A DNA stretch of 64,000 nucleotides from Actinomycetaceae bacterium (lineage in GTDB: Bacteria > Actinomycetota > Actinomycetes > Actinomycetales > Actinomycetaceae). The translations under genes and the position numbers were made by a program. The notes beneath the pieces are model-generated. The model was not told the DNA's origin. It did not search any database and worked only from the letters and a program-made list of their open reading frames with translations. The number at the start of each line of letters is the position of its first letter. The stretch's first letter is position 1. The DNA is taken from the NCBI GenBank assembly GCA_030530685.1, contig JAUMUM010000001.1:124001-188000 (forward strand), written 5' to 3'. Below, one piece after another: positions 53,624 to 64,000 of the stretch.

Positions 53624-54568
53624 CTACCTCGTGAACCGCGCGCGGTAGGACGTCGGCGTGGTGCCGTAGCGGGCGGAGAAGTTCTGCCGCATGGTCACCG
53701 CACTGCCAAAGCCGCACGAGCGCGCGACCTTGTCGATGCTCCATGCGGTCGTCTCCAGGAGCCTCCTGGCCTCGTCCAACCTGCGCGCCAGGACCCAGCG
53801 CGCCGGAGTCTGGCCGGTCGACTCGGCGAACCTGCGCGCAAAGGTCCTCACGCTCATGTGGGCGCGGGCTGCGAGCGCCGGTACGCTCAGCTCCCCGTCG
53901 AGGTTCGCCAGCGCCCAGTCGGCGACCCGGCCCACGGTGTCGTGCTCATGTTCAGCCACGGGCCTCTCCACGTACTGCGCCCGATTGCCTTCCCGGTGCG
54001 GGGCGAGGACCGCCCTCCGAGCAATGGTCGCAGCCGCCTCGGCTCCAAGCCGCCCGCGCACGAGGTGCAGGCACGCGTCGAGCGCGGAAGCTGTGCCGGC
54101 AGACGTCAGCACGTGGCCGGAGTCGACATACAAATCCCCCGGTCGCACCTCGACGGCAGGATAGCGCCTGGCGAGCGCGTCGGCGTGCATCCAGTGCGTC
54201 GTCGCTCCTCGCCCATCAAGCAGTCCGCTGGCAGCCACGGGAAAGGCGCCGAGGCACAGGCCGACGACGCACCCTCCGCGGTCGTGGACCGCACCCATCG
54301 CCGCCGTCAGGGCGCCGGCCGGCTCGGGCAGGTCCGGCGGCCACGAGGGCACGACGAGCATGTCGGCCTCGGCCGCCGCCCGCTCAGGCCCGGCGACCTC
54401 GGTCAAGCCGATGTCCTCGGCAGTGTGCACCGCGCCGCCGTCGTCGCTCCACAGGAAGGTGGCCCACCCGCTCGCCAGACCCAGCCGCGTCACCTCGCCG
54501 AACACCAGCAGCGGCGAGGCGAGGTGGAACAGGGAGATGCCTTCGAAGACGTGGACGGCTATGCGCAT
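53624..54568 (-). CDS. GlxA/FtrA-type AraC-family regulator
   Basis: 314 residues. A DJ-1/PfpI domain (1-180, with GGCVVGLCLGAF nucleophile-elbow-like segment) is followed by a two-part AraC helix-turn-helix (LSVPALAARAHMSVRTFARR and VARSCGFGSAVTMRQNF). Divergent from the cysteine hydrolase, with 186 bases between, it is the likely regulator. Confidence 0.9.
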   Translation of the reverse strand: MRIAVHVFEGISLFHLASPLLVFGEVTRLGLASGWATFLWSDDGGAVHTAEDIGLTEVAGPERAAAEADMLVVPSWPPDLPEPAGALTAAMGAVHDRGGCVVGLCLGAFPVAASGLLDGRGATTHWMHADALARRYPAVEVRPGDLYVDSGHVLTSAGTASALDACLHLVRGRLGAEAAATIARRAVLAPHREGNRAQYVERPVAEHEHDTVGRVADWALANLDGELSVPALAARAHMSVRTFARRFAESTGQTPARWVLARRLDEARRLLETTAWSIDKVARSCGFGSAVTMRQNFSARYGTTPTSYRARFTR

Positions 54569-54754
54569 CGTTGTCCTTATTCCATCGAATGAGTGCCTTT
54601 CTGCCTCTCACTGTACTGCCGTCCCGACCCGAATAATCAAGATGCGGTGGCCTGGGACCACGCGAACGGTTGCCCTCGCGGCCGGACTTCGAGGATCGGA
54701 CGCGAGCACCGGCGCCCCGCCACCCAGATGCACTCGAGCGGGAGGAGAACGCCC

Positions 54755-56577
<1,823 letters not shown>

Positions 56578-56892
56578 GCAGCGTGTCGCGGCCTGCTTGA
56601 CCGGTGAGCCCGGGCCGCTCCCGGCGTGGCGTGGCCAACTCAACCGGGAGGCGAGGCAGGCGAGCGGCAGTCCGTGCTCGACCGGAAGGCGAGGCAGGCG
56701 CCAGAGGGCAGCGGCCGGCGGTGGAGGCCGCTGCCCAAACGGCCACGTCCGTGGCCCCTCGCTACCCTCTCTGCGCGCCTTTGAGCGCGGGTGGAAGACC
56801 GCCCGGCCACGGATGCAGGCCGGCCGGCCCAGCCCCGACCACGGGTGCCGGCCCAGCCCGGGCGACGGGTACAGGCCCGCCCGGCGCATCGT
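56578..56892. repeat. 315-base gap with GC-rich direct repeats
   Basis: A 20-base unit, ACCGG(G/A)AGGCGAGGCAGGCG, is at 56643-56662 and 56681-56700, period 38. Further CGGCCCAGCCC-type copies lie near 56824-56880. No gene is visible between the convergent genes. Confidence 0.6.
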
Positions 56893-57675
56893 CTATGGTG
56901 CCTCGCTGCCCTCCCTGCGCGCACGCCACAGCATTTGACCGGCCACGAAGAGCAGGTAGATCGACAGCAGCACATTGCCCTGGAATGGCGTGAAGACACC
57001 GGCCAGGTGGGAGCTGAAGGGTACGCACGCCGAGGCGGCCAGGCCTACAATAAGCCCCGCCCGCACGTCGACATTACCGCGTTTGGCGTTCGCCGCCGTA
57101 CCCGAGATCGACCCCGGGATCATCATCAACAGGGACGAGCCACGCGCCACCAAGTCGCCGATGCCGAAGAAGAACATCATCGCCGGCACGACGATGGCTC
57201 CGCCTCCCACGCCAATGGGACCGGCGATGACACCGGTGAGCAATCCGGTCACCGCGAGCAGAAGAAAGGACACCCACGTCGTGTGAAACTGCGAATCGCG
57301 CACCGGGATCACGATCCACAGCGTGATGACAACAACGATCAGGAAGACGACGAAGGCACCTTTCACGACATTCAGAGGCAAACGGTCAAGGAGGCGACTG
57401 CCGAGCTGCGCGCCCACTGTGATGCCTAGCGCGAGGGCCAGCGCAACCAACCAGTTAATATTGCCGCGCAGCGCATAGCTCGCCACGCCCACCAGCGCCG
57501 TGGGCAACATCGCCGCAATCGACGTGCCCGCAGCAGTCTTGTGGCCCATGCCGACCCACATGGTCAGAAGCGGGACGATAACGGTCCCGCCGCCGATTCC
57601 GAACAATCCCGATAGCACACCGGCAGCCAGTCCGGTGACGATGAGCCGCGAAACATGTCCGTCAATCGCTTTCAC
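56893..57675 (-). CDS. TauE/SafE-family permease
   Basis: 260 residues, about eight transmembrane helices. Signatures GLFGIGGGTVIVPLL and GPIGVGGGAIVVPAMM, one per half, mark the family (sulfite or organosulfonate export). GTG 57675 is chosen: TATACT lies 6 bases before it with no ribosome site, which fits a leaderless message. The frame runs to 57801 without a start signal. Confidence 0.88.
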   Translation of the reverse strand: MKAIDGHVSRLIVTGLAAGVLSGLFGIGGGTVIVPLLTMWVGMGHKTAAGTSIAAMLPTALVGVASYALRGNINWLVALALALGITVGAQLGSRLLDRLPLNVVKGAFVVFLIVVVITLWIVIPVRDSQFHTTWVSFLLLAVTGLLTGVIAGPIGVGGGAIVVPAMMFFFGIGDLVARGSSLLMMIPGSISGTAANAKRGNVDVRAGLIVGLAASACVPFSSHLAGVFTPFQGNVLLSIYLLFVAGQMLWRARREGSEAP

Positions 57676-57963
57676 GCGGCCAGTATAGGTCTCCGGCAAG
57701 TGAGATCCTGGAAGCCATCGACGAACACCGGCGCGACTCGGCCGCCGGCGCGGTCGCCGCGCCGGGGCAACGCAGCAGTCATCGCCACCGCGGTGCGGCA
57801 AACGATCCTGCCGGGCAATCCGTCAATCTCGCGGGGCCGTCCGGCAATCCTGCCGGGAGTGTCGTCGATCCACCGCCCCATCCATCGATCTCGCCAATCC
57901 TGCCCCACACCTCGCCGCACTGCATGCTTGCGCCCCAGGAGTGTGGGCGCGGACAACGGAACT

Positions 57964-58767
57964 TCAGGTGCGCACGGGTGTCCTCGGCTCACGCTCGTAG
58001 GCGCTATGGAGCATCCTGACGAGGTCGTCACCGGCGTCGAGCTCGCGGTCCCCCAGGCGACTGACGGCCACGGCGGGCGTCCACGAGTTCATGACCACGG
58101 CCTGGAGGGATGTATTGATGTCCTGAAGGCCGATGGCTCGTGTCTGCTGGTCAATGCCAGCGCGGTCGAGTTGACGTTGGACGACCTGCATCGTGACTCC
58201 CGGCAGAAGAGCGGCGTCGGGCCACAGGACCCTCCGCCCATCCCAGAATGCGAGGTTCCAGATCGATGCCTCACTGAGGCGGCCTCGAGCGTCGAGGAAA
58301 GCGACGTCGTCGAAACCCCGACGGGATGCGCATCGAAGGAGGTGGGTCTTGGCGGCTTCTCCAACGTGCTTGATCCGCGGCAGGTAGCGCTCATGCCGGA
58401 CGACATCGAGCGCCAGCGGACCTTCGGGAGCAGATGCAGGGGCGTCGATCTTGACCAGAATGTCCAGGTCGGGGGTCTGCGGTGAATGCGTGAACTCCCC
58501 CGGGCGCGACGAAATGTAGCAGGCTAGCGAGGCATCGGCCGGCCCCGCGTCAATCGCAGCGGCGAGTGCTGCGCGAACTTCGCCGTCGGGCAGGTGGGTG
58601 CCGAACAGTTCGTCGCTCGCCGAGCGCAGGCGGGCCAGATGCAGCTCCAATCCGCGCACGGCACGGCCGCGTGTCTGCATCGCGGTGAAGTGAGCGAATC
58701 CCGCAAACGCCAGTGGTGCGAGATCGGCAATGGTGGCAGGCTTGTGGTTGTAGTGGACGCGTAGCAT
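57964..58767 (-). CDS. Aminotransferase class IV (PabC/DAAT-like)
   Basis: 267 residues. Class IV PLP fold: RIKHVGEAAK holds the likely PLP lysine (about 137), and DVAFLDARGRLSEASIWNLAF is the conserved phosphate and glutamate loop. Could be 4-amino-4-deoxychorismate lyase or a branched-chain or D-amino-acid enzyme. It sits 25 bases from a divergent MerR gene. The ATG has no clear ribosome site. Confidence 0.85.
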   Translation of the reverse strand: MLRVHYNHKPATIADLAPLAFAGFAHFTAMQTRGRAVRGLELHLARLRSASDELFGTHLPDGEVRAALAAAIDAGPADASLACYISSRPGEFTHSPQTPDLDILVKIDAPASAPEGPLALDVVRHERYLPRIKHVGEAAKTHLLRCASRRGFDDVAFLDARGRLSEASIWNLAFWDGRRVLWPDAALLPGVTMQVVQRQLDRAGIDQQTRAIGLQDINTSLQAVVMNSWTPAVAVSRLGDRELDAGDDLVRMLHSAYEREPRTPVRT

Positions 58768-58792
58768 GCGATGAGCCTAGAAGGTGACACCA

Positions 58793-59161
58793 GTGGCAGA
58801 GGCAAGCCCGACCGGATCCCACCTTCGCATCGGGCAGCTTTCGGCTCAAACCGGAGTCTCCCCGCGAATGTTGCGCTATTACGAAAACAAAGGGGTCCTC
58901 GCGGCCTCACGCTCTGCCTCGGGCCAACGGCTCTTCGACGCCGACGCCGTAGAGCAGGTTCGTTACATTCGTGAACTGCTGGACGCCGGCCTCCCGCTGC
59001 GTGCCGTCCGTGAACTCATCGACTGCATTCACGAACCGGGAAGGATCGAGCCCTGCGCCGTGCCACTGCTGCTGGAGCATCTCGACGGCTACAACCGCGA
59101 GATCGCTAAGTTGACCTCCACTAGGGCGACTCTTCAAGGCCTCATCGATGCCTCAGGTTGA
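58793..59161 (+). CDS. MerR-family regulator
   Basis: 122 residues from GTG 58793 (AGAAGG upstream; GTG 58784 is an alternative). HTH: LRIGQLSAQTGVSPRMLRYY, then QRLFDADAVEQVRYI and a coiled helix. One Cys pair (Cys in DCIHEP and PCAV) could sense oxidation or metal. Divergent from the class IV PLP enzyme. Confidence 0.9.
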   Translation: MAEASPTGSHLRIGQLSAQTGVSPRMLRYYENKGVLAASRSASGQRLFDADAVEQVRYIRELLDAGLPLRAVRELIDCIHEPGRIEPCAVPLLLEHLDGYNREIAKLTSTRATLQGLIDASG

Positions 59162-59301
59162 GAGTCGGCGATGCCTCGAGCTCAGCCCGGATAGTCAGCA
59201 ACTCATCGGCGTCATGGCGACGGCAGGACCCGCTCCTTCCTGCTCAAAACGCCCCGCTGCCCGGCTCAACCTTCGCAGGCCAACCGGGCGGCCCGCTCAC
59301 A

Positions 59302-62300
59302 TCAACTCTTCTCAAACCCGGAACCGGAATCGAATCTTAGAACCTGCGCGTTCTCACTGATCGTGCGAATCTCGGCATCGTTGAAACCCTCGGGCTTAAT
59401 CGCCTGGATGTCAATAGTGATATCAAGCCTAGCTCCGGCCCCGGCGAGTCGGTCGATGACCTCACGAGTGATGTTACCAATGTCGCGGTTGTAACGGTTT
59501 GGGTCAACCTTCACCGATCCGAAGAAACGGGCAAGTACGTTCTCCAATGTCGATTCGACCTCGGAGTGGACGTCACTGTCGTTAACGGGGCGTTCTCCAC
59601 ACAGGACGCCATTACCCGACGCAACCGCGGGTGACTCTGCACCACTTCGATTCACAGCGGAATCTGACTCCAGGTCGGCGGAGACAGAACGATCGGCTTC
59701 GATCTGCTTTCGCGCGCGCTCGAACTCAACGAGTATGGTTCCGTTTGTGATTCCAAGACCCGCACTGCCATCCGGTGGAAGGATGACTTCCCGGTACCGG
59801 CCGGATTCTTTGTCTTTACCTGTGGCGATCGCGAAGCGTTCATTCTCGACGAGCACGGCGGTCAGTGACTGCTCGATGGCGTTGTCGAGCACGTCCCGGC
59901 TGGCCAGCCTCGGCATGTAGGTGTACCGGGTGAAGTAGCCCCACAGTTCCTCGGCCGTGATCTCGCCCCTGTCCTGCCACAGCGCCCCCAGTTCCCGGTG
60001 CAGCGCGTCCCCCAGGCTGGCCGCGCCCAGCTGGGTGATCAGCTGTTCCTCGCGTACGAGTTTCGTGCTCACCCGTTCGGCGAGGGAGCGTGTGCCGGAG
60101 TCGAGGATCCTGCTCGACACCACGTCGAAGGGTTTGGTCGGGTCGAATTGCTCGGGGTACAGCGCCCACACGAAGGTGTCGCGGATCCGGTCGGTGATGG
60201 TCTGGTCCAGACGACTCACCCACTCGTCGGCCTGTTTGTGCTGCTGGGCCGTGAGGTTCAAGGTCTCGCTGGTCGCCTGCACCTGCTTCCAGCCCAGGTA
60301 GGTGCGTGTCGCGGACTCCAGGCTCTCCAGCTGGCCCGAATCGGCCAGCAGGAAGATCAGCGTGTTGCGGTGGATGCGCTGGCTTGCGCCCTTCGTCTCG
60401 ACCGCCTCGTGCACCCACCGGAAGGCCTCCGAGTCGGGTCCGTCCTGCCTGCGGACGCTGTGCCTGGGGTGCGCGATCACCAGCCGCGTGTCCTCCAGGT
60501 CGGGGATGTCGGCGCTGGATTCAGGGGCCACGTGCACCCGGTCGAACTCGGCGCGGCTGCGTTCCTCGCCGCGGAGCCGTCTGGTGATCTCGTTCCACAC
60601 CGTCTCGACGTCCTCGCGCAGCCTCTCGGCGTAGTCGCTGGCGGTCTTGGTGACGGACGGCTGGGTGTCGAACCAGTAGTGGCCCTGCTCCTCGTAGAAG
60701 TACGTGGAGCGCTGGGCCAGCTGCTCGATGGCGCTGCCGAAGTTGCCCAGCACGTCGCCGGGCACGGCGGTGCCGAGCCACACGTACTGCTTGTCCAGTC
60801 CCTTGCGGGCGCTCCGGCTGCGGGGTGCCGCGCCCATGAAGATGGTGCGGGCGATGCGCTGTGTCACGAACCGCTGCCCCAGACTGGGACGGTCCAGGTC
60901 GATCCGCTGGGCCGTCGAGCTGGCGCCGTCGATGTCGGAGTCGATTATCGGCTTCCACTGGTCCTCCAGGTACTGGGTCAAATCGGTGTTGACCGTTGTG
61001 GCGTTCAATGGCACATTGCCGGGCAGGATAAGCGGGGATGCATCGTGCGATGCCCACAATTCGTGCACGACGGACGACACTAGTTTCAGCACACCTCGGG
61101 TGCGCTGAAACCTTTCCAGCGCCGACCAGTCCTCGTACAGCCGGTCCAATAGTTCGGGGTGCAGGGGGTACGATGCGCGGATGCGTTTCTCGTAGTCATC
61201 GTTCGGCGAAGCCGCGGCCCGCGGAAATAGCTTCGATTCGCTCCGGTACATGTTGGCGAAGTTGCGGGCCACTACCGAGATGTCGGTGAGTCCTGCGGCG
61301 TCCGGTGCCTGGAACAGGCGCCGACGGACGATCTCGAAGGACTCGTCCCGGCTTGAGGGGCGCCACTGGTCGGCCACCCTGCGAATGACGTTCTGGAGGC
61401 GGTCGAGGGCCAGTTGTCCGTTGACCCCGCCGATCTCGATGTCACTGCCTCGGTCACCACTGTCGGAGGCGGGAATGGATACCACGAGCATGGCCCCTGG
61501 AACAGATCTCACCACCTCGGTCAGGGACTGGGCGAAGGTGAACTGGGTGTCGAATGAGCCCGCCGGGAGTTCCTTATCGGTCACCAATTGCCGGGCATAG
61601 GCCACCCATTCGTCAATGAGGATGAGCGCCGGGGCGTAGGTCTGGATCAGCCTCCACAGCGCCTCGCCGGGGCTGGTGCCCGCCCTGTCGTCGTCGGCGA
61701 CGATGTCGTAGGCCTCTCGCCCGCCGAGCTGCCATGCCAGCTCGCCCCACAGGGTGTGCACCTGGGTGCCGTCCGGTTTGACCTGCGGCGATCCCGCCTT
61801 CAGGTATGTGCCGACCAGGGCGACCCGCCTGACGTTGAGCGTCTCCAGATCAGGATTGCCGACCTCGGCGACGAGTTCTTGCACGTCCTGCGGGAAGCGC
61901 TTCGCGGGGGTGCCGGAGAACAGATGGTAGAGGGCTAGCATGGAGTGGGTCTTGCCGCCGCCGAAGTTGGTCTGAAGGTTGACCACAGGGCTGGCGTTGC
62001 CGTCACCTTTCAGGCGGCGCAGAGCACGTGACAGCAGGTCGTTCAGCCCCTCGGTGAGGTAGGTTCGAGAGAAGAACTCCACGGGATTGCCGTACTCCGG
62101 GCTGGTAGCCTGCCCGGTGTGGACTAGGTGCAGGTCGGCGGCGAACTCCGAAGCGGTGAACTCGCCGCGGGCAACGTCGTCGTGGGGCTGAATCACCTCA
62201 CGCCAAGGTTTCAAGCCGTCTCCTGGCTCGAGAGATACCTTCGTAGTTTTCTTCACCTGTTGACGGGTCTGACGTTCATAAACGGTGCGCTGCAAGTCCA

Positions 62301-62706
62301 AGCGAAGCTTGCGCACATCCGCGGCAGAGTCAGGAGAATCGACGGCGAGTAACAGACGTTCAATCGTATCGAGGGCACGGATAGTGTCCTCAGAACTGAA
62401 CGGCTCATTGTGCGCCCACTTATTTCGGGTCTCGCGCAGCTCGGAGGCGAAGCTCTGCTGCGCCCTAGACAGCACATCCTTGAACTCGTAGCCCTGTTCG
62501 GTGATGGCGCGCAACTGGACCTGTACGTCGTGCTTAGTCAGAATCCTCGGAGAGCCTCCATAGCGCCGAGCGTCCTCCTCCGCCCACTTATTGGGCCAGT
62601 CGGGCGAGTCGTAGAACTTTGTCATTTCCACATCGACTACGTCGTACAGGCCCTCGGAAAGTAAAGTGAATGCTCTATCTACACGGTCCCGGTTATTCAT
62701 TTCCAT
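59302..62706 (-). CDS. Swt1-HEPN/DUF499 ATPase (defence)
   Basis: 1134 residues. Residues 1-115 are a Swt1-type HEPN domain with the RNase motif R94-N95-x3-H99. Then comes a DUF499 (COG1483) AAA-like ATPase with Walker A QTNFGGGKTHS (about 245-255) and LILIDEWVAYARQL as Walker B. DUF499 proteins go with DUF1156 DNA methylases (COG1743) and other nucleases in phage-defence operons. Here the upstream genes lie outside the window. GC is mosaic: about 48% and 53% in samples at the two ends, 65% in the middle. GGAG is 6 bases before the ATG. Confidence 0.85.
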   Translation of the reverse strand: MEMNNRDRVDRAFTLLSEGLYDVVDVEMTKFYDSPDWPNKWAEEDARRYGGSPRILTKHDVQVQLRAITEQGYEFKDVLSRAQQSFASELRETRNKWAHNEPFSSEDTIRALDTIERLLLAVDSPDSAADVRKLRLDLQRTVYERQTRQQVKKTTKVSLEPGDGLKPWREVIQPHDDVARGEFTASEFAADLHLVHTGQATSPEYGNPVEFFSRTYLTEGLNDLLSRALRRLKGDGNASPVVNLQTNFGGGKTHSMLALYHLFSGTPAKRFPQDVQELVAEVGNPDLETLNVRRVALVGTYLKAGSPQVKPDGTQVHTLWGELAWQLGGREAYDIVADDDRAGTSPGEALWRLIQTYAPALILIDEWVAYARQLVTDKELPAGSFDTQFTFAQSLTEVVRSVPGAMLVVSIPASDSGDRGSDIEIGGVNGQLALDRLQNVIRRVADQWRPSSRDESFEIVRRRLFQAPDAAGLTDISVVARNFANMYRSESKLFPRAAASPNDDYEKRIRASYPLHPELLDRLYEDWSALERFQRTRGVLKLVSSVVHELWASHDASPLILPGNVPLNATTVNTDLTQYLEDQWKPIIDSDIDGASSTAQRIDLDRPSLGQRFVTQRIARTIFMGAAPRSRSARKGLDKQYVWLGTAVPGDVLGNFGSAIEQLAQRSTYFYEEQGHYWFDTQPSVTKTASDYAERLREDVETVWNEITRRLRGEERSRAEFDRVHVAPESSADIPDLEDTRLVIAHPRHSVRRQDGPDSEAFRWVHEAVETKGASQRIHRNTLIFLLADSGQLESLESATRTYLGWKQVQATSETLNLTAQQHKQADEWVSRLDQTITDRIRDTFVWALYPEQFDPTKPFDVVSSRILDSGTRSLAERVSTKLVREEQLITQLGAASLGDALHRELGALWQDRGEITAEELWGYFTRYTYMPRLASRDVLDNAIEQSLTAVLVENERFAIATGKDKESGRYREVILPPDGSAGLGITNGTILVEFERARKQIEADRSVSADLESDSAVNRSGAESPAVASGNGVLCGERPVNDSDVHSEVESTLENVLARFFGSVKVDPNRYNRDIGNITREVIDRLAGAGARLDITIDIQAIKPEGFNDAEIRTISENAQVLRFDSGSGFEKS

Positions 62707-62741
62707 CGTGATCTCCTAGAAGGTGTTGTCTTCAGTCCCGG
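62690..62741 (-). repeat. Junction repeat, copy A (start of DUF499 gene)
   Basis: The sequence around the DUF499 start, including the end of a reading frame (VVTGTEDNTF then TAG at 62716-62718), is about 70% like copy B at 63937-63989. Both contain AATGAATAACC with the same placement relative to the ATG. Confidence 0.65.
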
Positions 62742-62836
62742 TGACGACCCGGGGTGATGCCGTAGCATTGCCTGCGTAAGCCCCGGACGAGGCCGCTCCA
62801 GCGGTCGCCGCGCCGGGGCAATCGTTGTACGTGGGG

Positions 62837-63952
62837 TTACCCATCGCTGGCCTCCGGCGCAGTGAGCTGCCGCCGGGCGATCCGCTCCTGGGCCTCCCGG
62901 TAGATCTGGGCGATCCGGGCCTGGAGCTCGGCTTTGGGTGGCAGCGTCGTCCAGTACTCGGCGACGACGATGCCGTCCTTGTGCGACTCCAGCAGCTCGA
63001 TCTGGTCTCGGCTCGCCTCGGTGCACAGGATCAGGCCAATGGGCGGGTTCTCGTCAGCCTGCCGTTCGTACCTGTCGAGCCACTTCAGATAGAAGTTCAT
63101 CTGCCCTTGATAGCTGGGCTTGAATTTTCCGACCTTCAGCTCAACCGCGATCAACCGATGCAGTGGCCTTGAGTAGAACAGCAGGTCGAGGAAGTAGTCA
63201 TCGCCGTCGAAGGTCATGCGCTTCTGCCGTTCAACGAACGCCCACCCGCGGCCGGCTTCCAGCAGGAACGCCTCCATGTCATGGCGCAGGGCGGCTTCGA
63301 GGTCGCGCTCCAAGAAGGTGTCGTCCAGTCCCAGCATGTCCAGCAACATCAGGTCGCGGAAGGCATCGAGCGGAACCGCCGAGCCCTCAGGGATCTGGGA
63401 GTCAGCGATCTCGCGGCGCTCGAACGCCTTGCGTTCGATGGCGTGCCGCAGCTCACGAACGCTGAGTCTGCGGTCGATGGTCTCCTTCACGTAGAACGCT
63501 CGGGCCTCAGCGCTGGGCACAGGAAGCAGCGCCTTGAAGTGTGTCCAGCTAACTTGTTGCCCCAGTGAGGCGACAAGTTCGACACCAGGGAACGTCTGGG
63601 AGAATTGCACCATGCGGTAGAGGTTCGCCCTCTCGAAACCTCGTCCGTACCGGGCGGTCAATTGTCGCCCCAGTGAAGCGACAAGTTCCTGGTCGTGCCC
63701 CGCACGGCCCTCTCGGAGCACGCCCACGTCGATCAGGCGCCCGATGTACCAGTTCCGCAGAGTGAGCGTCGCGTTCACCTGAGTGGCCGCGAACGACTGT
63801 GCCCGCTCAATTAGAGCCGCTACCTGCTCTACGAGCTCGCCGCCCTCCGCGCTGACTGATTCAGCGACGGCCAGGAACGGCGTCAAATCTGAGGCAGAGT
63901 GGCGACTTGCTGCGCCATCATGCCGCGCTTGATCTCGGTTATTCATAGCCAT
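62837..63952 (-). CDS. DUF1016 (YhcG-like) PD-(D/E)XK nuclease
   Basis: 371 residues. An N-terminal DUF1016 winged-helix part (TLRNWYIGRLI, and two ELVASLG repeats at about 88 and 125) precedes a PD-(D/E)XK nuclease (DGDDYFLDLLFYS..., LIAVELKVGKF). It probably cuts DNA and is a common part of restriction-type islands. GGGGGA lies before the ATG at 63952. A gap of 130 bases separates it from the DUF499 gene and holds a relic of an upstream gene's end. Confidence 0.88.
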   Translation of the reverse strand: MAMNNRDQARHDGAASRHSASDLTPFLAVAESVSAEGGELVEQVAALIERAQSFAATQVNATLTLRNWYIGRLIDVGVLREGRAGHDQELVASLGRQLTARYGRGFERANLYRMVQFSQTFPGVELVASLGQQVSWTHFKALLPVPSAEARAFYVKETIDRRLSVRELRHAIERKAFERREIADSQIPEGSAVPLDAFRDLMLLDMLGLDDTFLERDLEAALRHDMEAFLLEAGRGWAFVERQKRMTFDGDDYFLDLLFYSRPLHRLIAVELKVGKFKPSYQGQMNFYLKWLDRYERQADENPPIGLILCTEASRDQIELLESHKDGIVVAEYWTTLPPKAELQARIAQIYREAQERIARRQLTAPEASDG

Positions 63953-63989
63953 CGTTATCCCCCAAGAAGGTGGTGGTGTCGGAGCCTGA
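63937..63989 (-). repeat. Junction repeat, copy B (start of DUF1016 gene)
   Basis: Second copy of the gene-junction repeat, including GAATAACCG and a frame ending FLGDNDGYE. See copy A (62690-62741). Confidence 0.65.
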
Positions 63990-64000
63990 GATGATTTGGG
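63939..64000 (-). CDS. Possible 3' end of an upstream operon gene
   Basis: A frame entering from the right edge gives QIISGSDTTTFLGDNDGYE and a TAA (63939-63941), overlapping the DUF1016 start by 14 bases. The end resembles the VVTGTEDNTF relic before the DUF499 gene. The missing gene may be the COG1743 methylase expected in this type of operon. Confidence 0.4.
   Translation of the reverse strand, partial: QIISGSDTTTFLGDNDGYE

Noticed and set aside
59998-61083. A 361-residue plus-strand frame
   Set aside because: Antisense to the high-GC middle of the DUF499 gene.

Overview
The window is chromosomal DNA of a high-GC Gram-positive bacterium, most likely an actinomycete of the order Actinomycetales. 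The evidence is the base composition, GTG and TTG starts, MocR-, GlxA- and DtxR-type regulators, a glutaminase-dependent PdxST vitamin B6 pathway, and promoters that appear to give leaderless transcripts. No rRNA, tRNA, CRISPR array or transposase was recognised, so the genus cannot be fixed.

Left part (1-32.7 kb), metabolic genes. After a truncated TetR gene, a minus-strand cluster (458-9876) carries the complete arginine deiminase pathway (arcA, arcB, arcC), a glycine amidinotransferase homologue, two paralogous EamA transporters, a creatininase with every catalytic residue in place, and a BCCT carrier with an altered aromatic box. Read together, these genes suggest that creatinine or creatine is fed into the arginine deiminase pathway by amidino transfer to ornithine, yielding sarcosine, ammonia, CO2 and ATP. 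This is an inference and the most interesting metabolic proposal in the window. Next come deoD, a Mn-type DtxR/MntR regulator, a SAM-I riboswitch with the metNIQ methionine importer, a membrane-anchored three-cupredoxin NirK with a polytopic partner, sugar and polyol genes (mannitol dehydrogenase family, zinc dehydrogenase, class II aldolase), a three-domain kinase-phosphatase-ligase for RNA repair, the pdxR/pdxST locus, and a fructose-6-phosphate aldolase-like protein. Many intergenic gaps between 20 and 31 kb, and again at 49 and 56 kb, hold short GC-rich direct repeats.

Middle part (32.8-46.7 kb), a defence island of visibly lower GC (hand counts in 60-base samples are about 42-48% against about 65% in a neighbouring native segment). 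In order it holds a type I restriction-modification operon (hsdM, hsdS, a GIY-YIG nuclease, hsdR), a Gabija-like pair (OLD-family nuclease and UvrD-like helicase), a high-GC relic of the end of another HsdR, a DUF3800 gene overlapped by a gene that resembles PBECR-type nucleases, an unrecognised 148-residue protein, and an AbiF/AbiD-family HEPN protein preceded by a structured, probably non-coding leader.

Right part (47-64 kb). A flavin-dependent oxidoreductase, a zinc-ribbon protein, two MFS exporters with TetR and ArsR regulators, a GlxA-type regulator divergent from a cysteine hydrolase, an aldo/keto reductase, a TauE-type permease, and a class IV PLP enzyme divergent from a MerR regulator lead into a second defence locus. 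That locus has a Swt1-HEPN/DUF499 ATPase and a DUF1016 PD-(D/E)XK nuclease. The nuclease gene is bracketed by imperfect direct repeats of a gene junction, as if inserted into a pre-existing operon that continues beyond the right edge.
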